Origin: JBCDCY01 sp039180875 | GTDB taxonomy: Bacteria; Pseudomonadota; Alphaproteobacteria; Rhodobacterales; Rhodobacteraceae | DNA length: 64,000 bases | Reading direction: 5' to 3' | Assembly (NCBI GenBank): GCA_039180875.1 | Contig: JBCDCY010000001.1 | Location: 62,001-126,000, forward strand | Notes under the pieces: generated by a model | The model's input: the letters and a program-made list of their open reading frames with translations, nothing else | What the model was told of the DNA's origin: nothing | The model's database searches: none | In this document: piece by piece, positions 49,366-58,027 of the stretch | How positions within the stretch are numbered: position 1 is the first letter of the stretch | How the letters are laid out: each line of letters opens with the position of its first letter | Position numbers and translations under genes: made by a program

Positions 49366-50648
49366 GCCCCGTCCCTCCGATAGACCGTTTCGCCACCCAC
49401 CAGGGTGCGCAGGACGCGGCCCTGCATCCGGCGCTGGTCGAAGGGTGTGTTCTTGGACTTCGAGGCCAGCGTCGCCCGGTCGAGCACGAACGGCGCGTCC
49501 TTGTCGAACAGCACCAAATCGGCCGGCGCCCCGGGCGCGAGCCGCCCGGCGGGGCTGCCGATCCGCGCGGCTGGCGCAAGCGCGAGGCGGGCGAAGAGCG
49601 TCGGAAGGTCGAGCGCGCCGGCGTGTACCAGCTGCAGGGCGGCGGGCAGCAGCGTCTCCAACCCCACGGCGCCGGAGGCCGCCGCCTCGAACGGCAGGCG
49701 CTTGGACTCCTCGTCTTGCGGCGTGTGCATGGAGCAGATGAGGTCGACGGCGCCGCTTGCCACGGCAGCGACCAGCGCCTCGCGATCCGCCTCCGCCCGA
49801 AGCGGTGGCTTCAGCTTGAAGAACGTTCGGTAGTCGGCGATGTCGAGCTCGTTGAGCGTCAGGTGATGGATCGAGGCCCCGGCCGTCACATCGAGGCCCC
49901 GGTCCCGCGCCGCCTCCAGGATCGGCAGGGCGGCGGCGGTGGAGAGCTGGTCGACGTGGAACGCCACCCCCGTCGTCTCCACCAGGGCCAGGTCACGGGC
50001 GAGCTGCATCCGCTCGGCCACCGTGCCCACCGCCGGCAGGCCGAGGCGGGAGGCCCAGGCGCCCGAGGTCGCCGCCGCCCCGGCCGACAGCGTCGGCTCC
50101 TGCGCATGGCCGATGACCAGCGCGCCGAGGCCCGCGGCATAGGTCATGCAGCGCTGCAGCACCCGGGCATCGGTCACCACCCGGTCGCCATCGCTGAAGG
50201 CGACAGCGCCGGTGTCGCGAAGAAAGCCGATCTCCACCATCTCCCGCCCGTCGCGGCCCTTGGTGAGCGCCGCCATCGGCAGGACGCGCACGACCGAGGC
50301 CTCGATGGCGCGGCGATGCACGAAGGCGAGAATCTCCGGCGTGTCGATCGCCGGATCGGTGTCGGCCCGGGTGACCATGGTGGTCACGCCGCCCCGGGCC
50401 GCGGCGAGCCCGGCAGAGCGAAAGCTCTCCTTATGCCGCTCGCCCGGTTCGCAGACCTTGACCCCGAGATCGACGATCCCGGGGGCGAGGCAGTGTCCCA
50501 TGCAGTCGATCACCTCCGCCCCCTCCGGCACGCCCGGAGCCGGGCCGAAGGCGATGTCCGCGATGAGACCTGCCTCGATGCGGACATGGCCGGCGCCTTC
50601 CCGACCCTCGGGGTCGATCAAATGCGCGTGGCTCAGGACGAGGCTCAC
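49362..50648 (-). CDS. pyrC': Dihydroorotase-like protein PyrC', probably inactive
   Basis: A 428-residue amidohydrolase-fold protein, the usual size for type I dihydroorotase. The first metal motif, normally D-x-H-x-H followed by REPG, reads VDLGVKVCEPGER, so both histidines are missing. The late aspartate region, normally TDHAPH, reads CSMHTPQDEE. The middle histidines (VIGHAQEP, IHHLTLNE) remain. Such non-catalytic copies, as in pseudomonads, are needed for assembly of aspartate carbamoyltransferase. It is encoded in the same operon as pyrB. GTG start, 4-bp overlaps on both sides. A true dihydroorotase should be elsewhere. Confidence 0.85.
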   Translation of the reverse strand: MSLVLSHAHLIDPEGREGAGHVRIEAGLIADIAFGPAPGVPEGAEVIDCMGHCLAPGIVDLGVKVCEPGERHKESFRSAGLAAARGGVTTMVTRADTDPAIDTPEILAFVHRRAIEASVVRVLPMAALTKGRDGREMVEIGFLRDTGAVAFSDGDRVVTDARVLQRCMTYAAGLGALVIGHAQEPTLSAGAAATSGAWASRLGLPAVGTVAERMQLARDLALVETTGVAFHVDQLSTAAALPILEAARDRGLDVTAGASIHHLTLNELDIADYRTFFKLKPPLRAEADREALVAAVASGAVDLICSMHTPQDEESKRLPFEAAASGAVGLETLLPAALQLVHAGALDLPTLFARLALAPAARIGSPAGRLAPGAPADLVLFDKDAPFVLDRATLASKSKNTPFDQRRMQGRVLRTLVGGETVYRRDGA

Positions 50649-51208
50649 CCCACCTCCCCCCGTTGCACCTTGCGAAGCAGGGCGTAGACCGCGCGACCTT
50701 CGGGGATATCCTCAAAGCCCGTAGGGTTCTCCATCCGCTCGAGGCCACGGAGCGGATGAAGTCGGGCGCGCGGCTCCGTCGTGAAGTGGATCGCGTCGGG
50801 CGGGCCGAACACGCCGTGGATCTCCGTATCGGGCTTGATCGGATAGAAGGACAGGCGCCGGCCGAGCGCATTGACCGCGATGAAGGCACGTTGGGTGCTG
50901 AGCGCATAGACTGTCCGGCGGCGCCGATAAGCCTCCCAAACATGCTGACCGACGGCGAAATAGAGACCGATGAGGACGATTGCGATCCCTACCAGCGAGA
51001 AGAGGGACGGGCCGGCGGGGGCGTTGCCGAGGTCAGCCGTGGTGAGGCCGAGCCAGGCGATCCCGAAGACTATGAACCAGAGCCCCAAAAGGACCGTCGG
51101 CAGGTTGCCGCGCCTTATTCGGATCCTGCCGTCGGGCCGCCCCTCCCACAGGATCGTCTCGCCGTCCTCCAGGTGGGGCGCCCAGGCGTCTCCCCCCGCC
51201 TCAGACAT
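50645..51208 (-). CDS. Membrane protein with PH-like domain in the pyr operon
   Basis: A 187-residue protein with two transmembrane helices (about residues 36-57 and 70-92) followed by a cytoplasmic bacterial PH-like domain (RRRTVYALSTQRAFIAVNAL). The N-terminal ILWEGRPDGRIRIRRGNL is typical of short YdbS-like membrane proteins. It overlaps pyrB by 8 bp upstream and the PyrC' gene by 4 bp downstream. I know no function in pyrimidine synthesis; its conservation in this place would suggest a membrane link, but that is speculation. Confidence 0.72.
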   Translation of the reverse strand: MSEAGGDAWAPHLEDGETILWEGRPDGRIRIRRGNLPTVLLGLWFIVFGIAWLGLTTADLGNAPAGPSLFSLVGIAIVLIGLYFAVGQHVWEAYRRRRTVYALSTQRAFIAVNALGRRLSFYPIKPDTEIHGVFGPPDAIHFTTEPRARLHPLRGLERMENPTGFEDIPEGRAVYALLRKVQRGEVG

Positions 51209-52154
51209 CCAGCACCTCCTGCCCGGCCGCTGCCTCGCGGCCGTTCAGAAGGAGGTCCATCGCGGCCATGCGGACGGCGACGCCCATCTCCACCTGCTCC
51301 TGGATCACTGAGACACGGAGGTCGTCGGCCAGCTCTCCGTCGATCTCCACCCCGCGGTTCATCGGGCCGGGGTGCATGACGATGGCGTCGGGCTTGGCGT
51401 GAGCGAGCTTGGTAGCGTCGAGGCCGAAGCGGTGGAAATACTCCCGCTCCGACGGGATGAAGGCGCCATCCATCCGCTCCCGCTGCAGGCGAAGCATCAT
51501 CACCACGTCGGCGTCGGCCAGGCCGGCCTCCATGTCGTCGGTCACCTCGACCCGCCATTGCTCCACGCCCGCCGGCATCAACGTGCGGGGGCCGATCAAG
51601 CGGATCCGGTTCTCCATCTTGTCGAGCAGCAGGATGTTAGAGCGGGCGACGCGGCTGTGGGCGATGTCGCCGCAGATCGCCACGGTCAGGCGCTGCAATC
51701 GCCCCTTGCGGCGGCGGATCGTCAGGGCATCGAGCAGGGCCTGGGTCGGATGCTCGTGCCGCCCATCGCCGGCGTTGAGCACCGCGCAGTCGACCTTCTC
51801 CGCCAGCAGCGCTACGGCGCCGGAATGGGGATGGCGCACGACCAGCAGATCGGGGCGCATGGCATTCAGCGTCATGGCCGTGTCGATCAGCGTCTCGCCC
51901 TTGGAGAGGCTGCTCGCCTGCATCGCCATGTTCATGACGTCGGCGCCGAGACGCTTGCCGGCGAGCTCAAAGCTCGCCTGGGTGCGGGTCGAGGCCTCGA
52001 AGAACATATTGACCTGGGTGCGACCGGCCAGCGCCGTGCTCCGCCGCGCGGTGCGGCGGTTGAAAGCCACATAGCTCTCCGCCAGATCCAGCAGATCGCC
52101 GACATCGCCGGGCGCGAGCGCCTCGATGCCGAGAAGGTGTCGACCAGAGAGCAT
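51201..52154 (-). CDS. pyrB: Aspartate carbamoyltransferase catalytic subunit
   Basis: A 317-residue enzyme joining carbamoyl phosphate and aspartate in the first committed step of pyrimidine synthesis. The carbamoyl-phosphate motif FFEASTRTQASFELAGKRL lies near residue 51, the 80s-loop lysine in MQASSLSKGETLIDT, HPTQALLDALTI near 137, and HPGPMNRGVEI near 270. The ATG at 52154 starts the operon pyrB, PH-like membrane protein, PyrC', plsY, all overlapping. PyrB probably assembles with the inactive PyrC'. Confidence 0.95.
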   Translation of the reverse strand: MLSGRHLLGIEALAPGDVGDLLDLAESYVAFNRRTARRSTALAGRTQVNMFFEASTRTQASFELAGKRLGADVMNMAMQASSLSKGETLIDTAMTLNAMRPDLLVVRHPHSGAVALLAEKVDCAVLNAGDGRHEHPTQALLDALTIRRRKGRLQRLTVAICGDIAHSRVARSNILLLDKMENRIRLIGPRTLMPAGVEQWRVEVTDDMEAGLADADVVMMLRLQRERMDGAFIPSEREYFHRFGLDATKLAHAKPDAIVMHPGPMNRGVEIDGELADDLRVSVIQEQVEMGVAVRMAAMDLLLNGREAAAGQEVLDV

Positions 52155-52342
52155 CGGGCACCGTGAACCAGAGCAGCGCCGGAGCTATATCACAGCTGTC
52201 CGAGGCCGGAAGCACCGGTGGGCAAATTAGGAACTTGACGTGAACGGAAGGCTAACGTAAGCGGCGCGAACAAGCAGAATCAATGGGTTAGCAAGTGCTC
52301 CCTCCACAAAAATAGCGAATATTGGGACCGGCCGACATCTGG

Positions 52343-52357
52343 CACTTTACATAAGTG
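52343..52357. promoter_or_regulatory. Inverted repeat upstream of the luxR-type operon
   Basis: cactt-tacat-aagtg is a perfect 5-bp dyad with a 5-base spacer, 46 bases before the small gene that precedes luxR. The context extends to ggcactttacataagtgagc, close in size to a 20-bp lux box but not a clear match to one. The rest of the 248-bp gap up to pyrB holds no gene I can support. Confidence 0.4.
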
Positions 52358-52402
52358 AGCGGAAAACTCGTCTTAGCCTTGCGTTAACCGTTTCGGGGAA
52401 CC

Positions 52403-52639
52403 ATGATGAAGTCGCAGCAGTGGATGATCGACATCCTCATGGATTTGCGTCAAGTTGCGCAAAGAAATGCCATGATGGATTTGGCGGAGAAACTTGACGA
52501 CGCAGTGATCGTGGCGGCAGCGGAAATGTCGCCGAAGCGTTCGGTTGCGCTGGCGGGCGTGTATGGCAACGAAGCTCGAGACATATCTGGAGACGCTTCA
52601 GAGCACGACGACCAGACAGGATCTGCAAACCTGTGTTGA
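52403..52639 (+). CDS. Small conserved-looking protein upstream of luxR
   Basis: A 78-residue protein with a helical, LRQVAQRNAMMDLAEKLDDA-type first half and a hydrophilic tail. Small genes of this kind are often found just before LuxR-type regulators in Rhodobacterales. Its last 77 bases overlap the luxR start in another frame, which is unusual and suggests coupled or competing translation. The start ATGATG at 52403 follows ggggaacc, a moderate ribosome binding site. Function unknown. Confidence 0.55.
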   Translation: MMKSQQWMIDILMDLRQVAQRNAMMDLAEKLDDAVIVAAAEMSPKRSVALAGVYGNEARDISGDASEHDDQTGSANLC

Positions 52640-53276
52640 GGGTTTGCGGGATGTTTATGACGTCCAGCATGTCGTCTACCACGCTGTAAATCTTGCGGGC
52701 TCGCCCTACGCGGCGCTGACCTACACGCAAGAGTGGACCGACTACTACTACCAAAACAGTTTCCACCGGGTCGATCCGGTCGTCCAAGGCGCATTGCGTC
52801 ACTTCCATCCGATGGACTGGAAGCGGCTGGACTGGTCGACGCCGGCCAGCCGGCAGTTCTACAGCGAGGCGCGGGACGGCGGTGTCGGCACCCAGGGCCT
52901 GTCGATCCCGATCCGGGGCCCGAACGGGCAGTTCGCGCTCTTCACCATCAACCAGTCCGAATCGGACGATACCTGGCAGCACTTCGTGAACGACTACGTT
53001 CGCGACATGCTGCTGATCGCTCACTACGTTCACCAACAAGTGCTGTCGGTGGAGAACGTGGCGGAGAAGATCCCGAACAGCGATCTCTCTCCGCGGGAGC
53101 GCGACGCCCTGTCTATGCTGGGCCTCGGCCGTAACCGCGCGAAGATTGCCGAAGCACTGGAGATTTCCGAACACACGCTCAGGGTCTACATCGACAGCGC
53201 AAGGCATAAATTGGGTGCGCTCAACACAACCCATGCGGTTGCCTTGGCGCTGACGCGAGGATTGATCGCAATGTGA
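52563..53276 (+). CDS. luxR: LuxR-type acyl-homoserine-lactone-responsive regulator
   Basis: A 237-residue quorum-sensing regulator. The autoinducer-binding domain (residues 5-165) keeps the conserved W58, Y62, D71, P72, W86 and a glycine in the GGVGTQG stretch (106-112). The C-terminal LuxR helix-turn-helix (residues 174-237) has LSPRERDALSMLGLG and EISEHTLRVYIDSARHKLGA. A luxI-type gene follows 105 bp downstream in the same direction, so the pair forms one signal circuit. ATG at 52563 is chosen; an in-frame start at 52545 would add six residues. It overlaps the small gene before it. Confidence 0.9.
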   Translation: MATKLETYLETLQSTTTRQDLQTCVEGLRDVYDVQHVVYHAVNLAGSPYAALTYTQEWTDYYYQNSFHRVDPVVQGALRHFHPMDWKRLDWSTPASRQFYSEARDGGVGTQGLSIPIRGPNGQFALFTINQSESDDTWQHFVNDYVRDMLLIAHYVHQQVLSVENVAEKIPNSDLSPRERDALSMLGLGRNRAKIAEALEISEHTLRVYIDSARHKLGALNTTHAVALALTRGLIAM

Positions 53277-53289
53277 TCACACGCGGCCG

Positions 53290-53303
53290 TTGCGCATTCG
53301 CAA
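53290..53303. promoter_or_regulatory. Dyad in the luxI promoter region
   Basis: ttgcg-catt-cgcaa is a perfect 5-bp inverted repeat in the 105-bp gap between luxR and luxI, about 80 bases before the luxI start. It is a candidate LuxR binding site by position only; the sequence is not a textbook lux box, and a similar ttgcgca half site occurs in the Lrp-type operator at 44.5 kb. Confidence 0.35.
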
Positions 53304-53381
53304 AAAGTGCCGCGCGGTTAGTCGTTGTTTAAATTAGGCGATTATGGCCAAAGTCTTCTTGCCTAGCACAAGGAGACGACA

Positions 53382-54044
53382 ATGATCCGCTACCTGTATC
53401 CTGACGACCTCTGCCTCAATCCACAGTTGCACGATACAATGTTCTGCGACCGCGCAAAACAGTTTCGCGACCGGTTGAGCTGGGATGTCACGGTCGACGA
53501 GAACGGCCACGAGCGCGACGAATACGACGACCTGAACCCCCTCTACGTCGTTTGGGAATGCGAGGACGGGAGCCATGGCGGCTCCATGCGGATCCTGCCC
53601 ACGACCGGCGACGCGATGGTGAACGACCACTTCCTGGAGACCGCCGGTGGCGTCCGCATCTCCTCTCCCCTGATCTGGGAGTGCACGCGGTTCTGCCTGT
53701 CGCCCCGCGTCGGCCCGGCGGCGGGTCAGATCGCCTCCTCGCTGATGATGGCGGGCTGCGAGCTCGGCCTGCGCTTCGGCCTCAGCCACGCCGTCGGCGT
53801 CTTCGACGCACGGATGGTGCGCATCTACCGCTCTATCGGTTGGGAGCCGGAGATCCTGGGCTCGACCGGTGAGGGTCGGAGCCGGATCAGCGTCGGCCTC
53901 TGGTCGATCGAGGCCGACTCGCGCGCCGAAATCTCCGCCCGCTCCGGCATCGCCGAAGCCACGGCCGCGGAGTGGTTCGAGCGTTCGTTCCCCATCACCG
54001 ATCCGATGGCAGAGCCGATCCCCGAAACCGCGATGGTGGCCTGA
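53382..54044 (+). CDS. luxI: LuxI-type acyl-homoserine-lactone synthase
   Basis: A 220-residue autoinducer synthase using S-adenosylmethionine and an acyl donor. The invariant residues are present: R24, F28, W34, D46/D49 in RDEYDD, R70 in GSMRILPT, E100 and R103 in WECTRF. The acyl chain length cannot be told from sequence. The ATG at 53382 has aaggagac upstream, an excellent ribosome binding site. It is next to the luxR-type gene and probably under its control. Confidence 0.93.
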   Translation: MIRYLYPDDLCLNPQLHDTMFCDRAKQFRDRLSWDVTVDENGHERDEYDDLNPLYVVWECEDGSHGGSMRILPTTGDAMVNDHFLETAGGVRISSPLIWECTRFCLSPRVGPAAGQIASSLMMAGCELGLRFGLSHAVGVFDARMVRIYRSIGWEPEILGSTGEGRSRISVGLWSIEADSRAEISARSGIAEATAAEWFERSFPITDPMAEPIPETAMVA

Positions 54045-54116
54045 GCGACCAGCGGTGTGTAAGGGGAACCGGTCAGGGGCCTGCGCCGTTCGGAAGCAGC
54101 CCGTGGGAGACCGGTC

Positions 54117-55643
54117 ATGCACCTGTCAGGGGATCAGGCCATTGCCTGGGAGGGCCTCAGCAAGGTCTTGCAACGATCCGGCGTCGACCTCGACGCGGGA
54201 GAGATCGCAGCGGAAGCGCCATCGCGCCGCTCCGTCCTCGCGGTTCTCGGCAAGGCCGGCACGGGGAAGACACGGCTTCTAGCCGATCTCGTCACGGCGC
54301 TGACCGGCGCCGGGGTCGAAATCGTCTCGGCCGATTGGGAGGGGAGAAAACACCGCGACAAGCGGACGCTTGCCGTGCTCGCGCCGACCAACAAGGCGGC
54401 GAGTGTGCTGCGCAATCGGGGCGTTCGCGCGACCACGATCCATCGCATCATCTACACTCCGGTCTACGACCCGGAGTACGAGAAGATCGCCGAGTGGCTG
54501 ACGGAGGAGCGCCCGCGCCCCAAGGTCGCCGCCCTTGATGATGCGGCGCTCGACCGCGCGGCCGCCTTCTTTGCCGCCCACGCCTCGGTGCCCGGCGCCC
54601 TGGCGGCGGCCGGCCTGCGCGGGTCCGACTTCATCACCGGGTGGAAGCGGCGGGAGGCGCCGCTCGACATGGCGTTCGTGGACGAAGCCTCGATGCTGGA
54701 TGCGCAGCAGATGGAGGATCTGGGCGAGATCTTCTCCACCATCGTGCTGTTCGGCGATCCGGCCCAGCTCGCCCCCGTCGGCCAGTCGGGCGACATGGTG
54801 TTCGACACGCTAGGCGACGGCAGGCTCTTCCGGCTGGAGACGGTGCACCGCCAGGCCGCCGACAACCCGATCCTGGATCTGGCCCATGCCCTGGGCGATC
54901 CGGCCGTCGACTTCCACGCCTTCGAGGCGTTGGTGGAGGAAGCCGCGCGCCGCGACGACCGGGTGCAGGTGGCCGAGCGGGTGGATGCCGCCCTGATGGC
55001 CCGGGCGCCCGTCTTGGTCTGGCGCAACAACACCCGGATCCGCCTGATCGCCGCCTTTCGGAGCGCCTACGGCGCGCCGCCCGATGCCCTGCTGCCGGGG
55101 GAGCCGCTGATCTGCGACGGCGTGGAATTGCCCGTCCGCCACCGCAAGAAGCGCATCGATCTGGAGGCCCGCGGCCTCGTCAAAGGGGCCCAGGTCATCT
55201 ACCTCGGCCCCGGGCGAAAGCCAGGCTTTTCCCGCCTGCACGTCGTTGGGGCGGAGGATGCACGGGTGAACGCCGCCACCATCATCAAGATCGAAGCGCC
55301 GGGGGAGGAGGAGCCGTTCATTCCCTCGGCCGCCCGCATGGGGGCGGCCTTTCTGCACGGCGCAGCGTCGACCATCCACAAGGCCCAGGGCTCGCAATGG
55401 AAGACGGTGCAGGTCTTCTCCCCCGACCTCTACGCCGCCGCGCAATCGGGGCGGGAGGAGGCCGGCCTGCCACTGTGGAAGCGCCTCGCTTATGTCGCGA
55501 TCACCCGGGCGGAGGAGCGGTTGATCTGGGTCACCCGCTACCGCCTGGCCCGGCCAACCGCGCCACTCACCACGGACGACCTCTCCGCCCTGCCGGCGCC
55601 CGAACTCCGGCTGGAAGCCGAGGCTACGCCGCCGGCAGAATAA
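54117..55643 (+). CDS. RecD-like ATP-dependent DNA helicase
   Basis: A 508-residue superfamily 1B helicase. Walker A is VLGKAGTGKTRLLADL near residue 45, motif Ia LAPTNKAASVLR, Walker B AFVDEASMLD near 190, motif III LFGDPAQLAPVG, and the late motifs TIHKAQGSQWKTV near 420 and AYVAITRAEERLIWVT near 460. It is much shorter than RecD2 and lacks a long N-terminal region, as in the RecD-like and Dda-like helicases of this order. No recB or recC neighbours. Its end overlaps the convergent hydrolase by 20 bp. Confidence 0.88.
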   Translation: MHLSGDQAIAWEGLSKVLQRSGVDLDAGEIAAEAPSRRSVLAVLGKAGTGKTRLLADLVTALTGAGVEIVSADWEGRKHRDKRTLAVLAPTNKAASVLRNRGVRATTIHRIIYTPVYDPEYEKIAEWLTEERPRPKVAALDDAALDRAAAFFAAHASVPGALAAAGLRGSDFITGWKRREAPLDMAFVDEASMLDAQQMEDLGEIFSTIVLFGDPAQLAPVGQSGDMVFDTLGDGRLFRLETVHRQAADNPILDLAHALGDPAVDFHAFEALVEEAARRDDRVQVAERVDAALMARAPVLVWRNNTRIRLIAAFRSAYGAPPDALLPGEPLICDGVELPVRHRKKRIDLEARGLVKGAQVIYLGPGRKPGFSRLHVVGAEDARVNAATIIKIEAPGEEEPFIPSAARMGAAFLHGAASTIHKAQGSQWKTVQVFSPDLYAAAQSGREEAGLPLWKRLAYVAITRAEERLIWVTRYRLARPTAPLTTDDLSALPAPELRLEAEATPPAE

Positions 55644-56457
55644 GCGGCCAGGCGCCGGCATTCCGCCCGGCGAAGACGGCGATGTGACCCAGCTGCGCGA
55701 CGCCGGCGTCGGCCGGGGCGATCTCGCGAAACCGGGTCGGCGCCGCGGGAAAGTACTCGGCCAGCTTGGCGACGCGATGGGGCGGGATCATCACGTCGTC
55801 GGCGATGCCCACCAGATCGACCGGGCAGGTCACCCGCCCCGGCATCGGCAGCGTGCGTCCCCAATCCGGTCGATAGAACGCCGCGCGCACGCACCAGCGC
55901 CGCCATTCCCAATAGGCCGGGCCGGGAATGTCGGCGTTCAGCCCCATCAGGTGGCCCGGCAGATAGCCGAGCAACGCCGTCGCCGCGGGGCCGAGCACGA
56001 ACCAAAACGCAAGCACGCTCGGCATGAAGCGCCAGGGATGCGCACGCCAATAGGCCGGCCCCGAGGCGACGGCGATATGGCGCGCGACACGGTCCGCGTT
56101 GGCATGAAACGGTAGGCAGAAGCCGCCGAGCGAATGTCCGATCGTCCAGACCGGCAGATCGGCAAAGCGCATAAGCGCATGGTCGAGCGCCGCCGACTGA
56201 TCCCGCACCCCCCAATCGGCCATCGAGACACGGGCCTCACGCACCGGCCCGGTCGCGGACGCGCCCATGCCGCGGTAGTCGTAGGTGAGCACGGCGAGCC
56301 CACGGGCCTCCGCCGCCCAGGCGGCGAACCGACCGTAGTAGCTGGCGGGGACACCGGTGGCCCCGTGCAGAACGGCGGCAGCTCGGGGCTGGGACGGGAC
56401 GGTCCATTGCCCGACCAGCCGGGCACCGTCCGTCGTCTGGATCTCTACGGGTTCCAT
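55624..56457 (-). CDS. Alpha/beta hydrolase
   Basis: A 277-residue cytoplasmic hydrolase. The nucleophile serine is in WTIGHSLGGFCLPF near residue 115, the oxyanion region in VLHGATGVPASYYG near 36, the acid in VGIADDVMIPPHRV near 215, and the histidine in AQLGHIAVFAG near 258. It resembles the predicted-hydrolase group COG4757 with a YWRAHPWRFMP insert. The ATG at 56457 follows gggagag. Substrate unknown. Divergent from thrC, convergent with the helicase. Confidence 0.82.
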   Translation of the reverse strand: MEPVEIQTTDGARLVGQWTVPSQPRAAAVLHGATGVPASYYGRFAAWAAEARGLAVLTYDYRGMGASATGPVREARVSMADWGVRDQSAALDHALMRFADLPVWTIGHSLGGFCLPFHANADRVARHIAVASGPAYWRAHPWRFMPSVLAFWFVLGPAATALLGYLPGHLMGLNADIPGPAYWEWRRWCVRAAFYRPDWGRTLPMPGRVTCPVDLVGIADDVMIPPHRVAKLAEYFPAAPTRFREIAPADAGVAQLGHIAVFAGRNAGAWPLILPAA

Positions 56458-56632
56458 CGAGGCTCTCCCGCGCACTTGACGTTAACGTCATGTGCGGTTC
56501 GACCCGCGACCGGCAACGGTGCCGTGGCGGCAAGTTCCGCTGCGGAACGTCGCCGTCTTTGTCGCCGTCATTCCGGCCTTTCAAGCGTTCGCCCGGGGCG
56601 CTACATCGGGGCGGTCGAAGGGACAGGGTGCG

Positions 56633-58027
56633 ATGCGCTACATCTCCACGCGCGGGCAGGCGCCGGCGCTGACGTTTGAGGCCGCCTTGCTCACCGGGCT
56701 GGCCCGGGACGGCGGTCTCTACCTGCCGTCCGAGTGGCCGACGATCCCGGCGGAGGAGATCGCGGGCTTCGCCGGCCAGCGCCTCGAAGATGTGGCCGCT
56801 CGTGTGATCACACCCTTCATTGGCGACGCCTTCGACCCGGCAACGCTGCAGCGATTGGTCGACACGGCCTTCGCCAGCTTCTCGCATGAGGCGCGTTGCC
56901 CATTGGTGCAGATCGGCGTGAATGACTGGCTGCTGGAGCTGCACCACGGCCCGACGCTGGCATTCAAGGACGTGGCCATGCAGCTGATCGGCCAGTTCTT
57001 CCAAACCGCGCTCGCCCGGCGACGCGACCGGATCACCATCGTCGGCGCCACCTCGGGCGACACCGGCAGCGCGGCGATCGAGGCTTTTCGTGGGCTCGAC
57101 AATGTAGACGTCTTCATCCTCTTCCCCGAGGGGCGGATCAGCGAGGTGCAGCGCCGGCAGATGACCACCCCGGCCGAGGGCAATGTCCATGCCCTCGCGG
57201 TCGCCGGCGATTTCGACGATTGTCAGGCCCGGGTGAAGGACATGTTCAACGACCATGCCTTCCGCGACCGGGTGCGTCTCGGCGCCGTCAACTCGATCAA
57301 CTGGGCCCGGGTGCTGGCCCAGACGGTCTACTATTTCACCGCCGCCGTGGCCCTCGGCGCGCCGGCGCGGCCCGTCAGCTTCGCCGTGCCGACCGGCAAT
57401 TTCGGCGATATCTTCGCGGGCTACGTGGCGCGCCAGATGGGCTTGCCGATCGAGCGATTGGTGATCGCCACCAATCGCAACGACATCCTGCACCGCACGC
57501 TCGACAGCGGCGACCATGCCAAGACGCAGGTGGCGCCGACCATCAGCCCCTCGATGGACATCCAGGTAAGCTCCAACTTCGAGCGACTGCTGTTTGAGCT
57601 CCTGGACAGGAACGGCGCCGCAGTGCTGAAGCTGATGGCGGCGCTCGGCACCACCGGGCGCTTCCAGCTCGGCCATCAGACCCTCGCCCGCCTGCGCGAG
57701 GGGTTCGCCAGCGCCCGGGCCTCGGAGGAGGAGACCTCCGCCAGCCTCAAACAGATCTATGCCGAGGCAGGCCAGATCGTCTGCCCCCACACCGCCGTCG
57801 GCCTGCACGCCGCGGCCCGCGAACGCGGCGATCCCAACGTGCCGATGGTCACGCTCGCCACCGCCCACGCCGCCAAGTTCCCCGATGCGGTGGAAGCGGC
57901 CATCGGGATCCGGCCAGAGCTTCCGCCGCGGATGGCCGACCTCTATGATCGGGCCGAGCGGGTGACGCGGGTGGCGAACGATCTCGCCGCACTGCAGGCG
58001 ATCATATCGGAGAGAACACGCGCTTGA
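56633..58027 (+). CDS. thrC: Threonine synthase
   Basis: A 464-residue PLP enzyme converting O-phosphohomoserine to threonine, of the long, fungal-like type common in Alphaproteobacteria. It has MRYISTRGQAPALTFEAALL at the start, the PLP lysine in GPTLAFKDVAMQ near residue 110, the VGATSGDTGSAAIEA phosphate loop near 143, and VPTGNFGDIFAGY near 250. The ATG at 56633 follows agggacagg. The M16 peptidase gene begins within its stop codon, a conserved pair. Confidence 0.94.
   Translation: MRYISTRGQAPALTFEAALLTGLARDGGLYLPSEWPTIPAEEIAGFAGQRLEDVAARVITPFIGDAFDPATLQRLVDTAFASFSHEARCPLVQIGVNDWLLELHHGPTLAFKDVAMQLIGQFFQTALARRRDRITIVGATSGDTGSAAIEAFRGLDNVDVFILFPEGRISEVQRRQMTTPAEGNVHALAVAGDFDDCQARVKDMFNDHAFRDRVRLGAVNSINWARVLAQTVYYFTAAVALGAPARPVSFAVPTGNFGDIFAGYVARQMGLPIERLVIATNRNDILHRTLDSGDHAKTQVAPTISPSMDIQVSSNFERLLFELLDRNGAAVLKLMAALGTTGRFQLGHQTLARLREGFASARASEEETSASLKQIYAEAGQIVCPHTAVGLHAAARERGDPNVPMVTLATAHAAKFPDAVEAAIGIRPELPPRMADLYDRAERVTRVANDLAALQAIISERTRA

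Noticed and set aside
45977..49579. Very long open frame on the minus strand (about 1200 codons)
   Set aside because: It lies antisense to the cyclase and SOUL genes and crosses plsY in a wrong frame; the composition is Arg/Gly/His/Ala-rich shadow sequence produced by high third-position GC.
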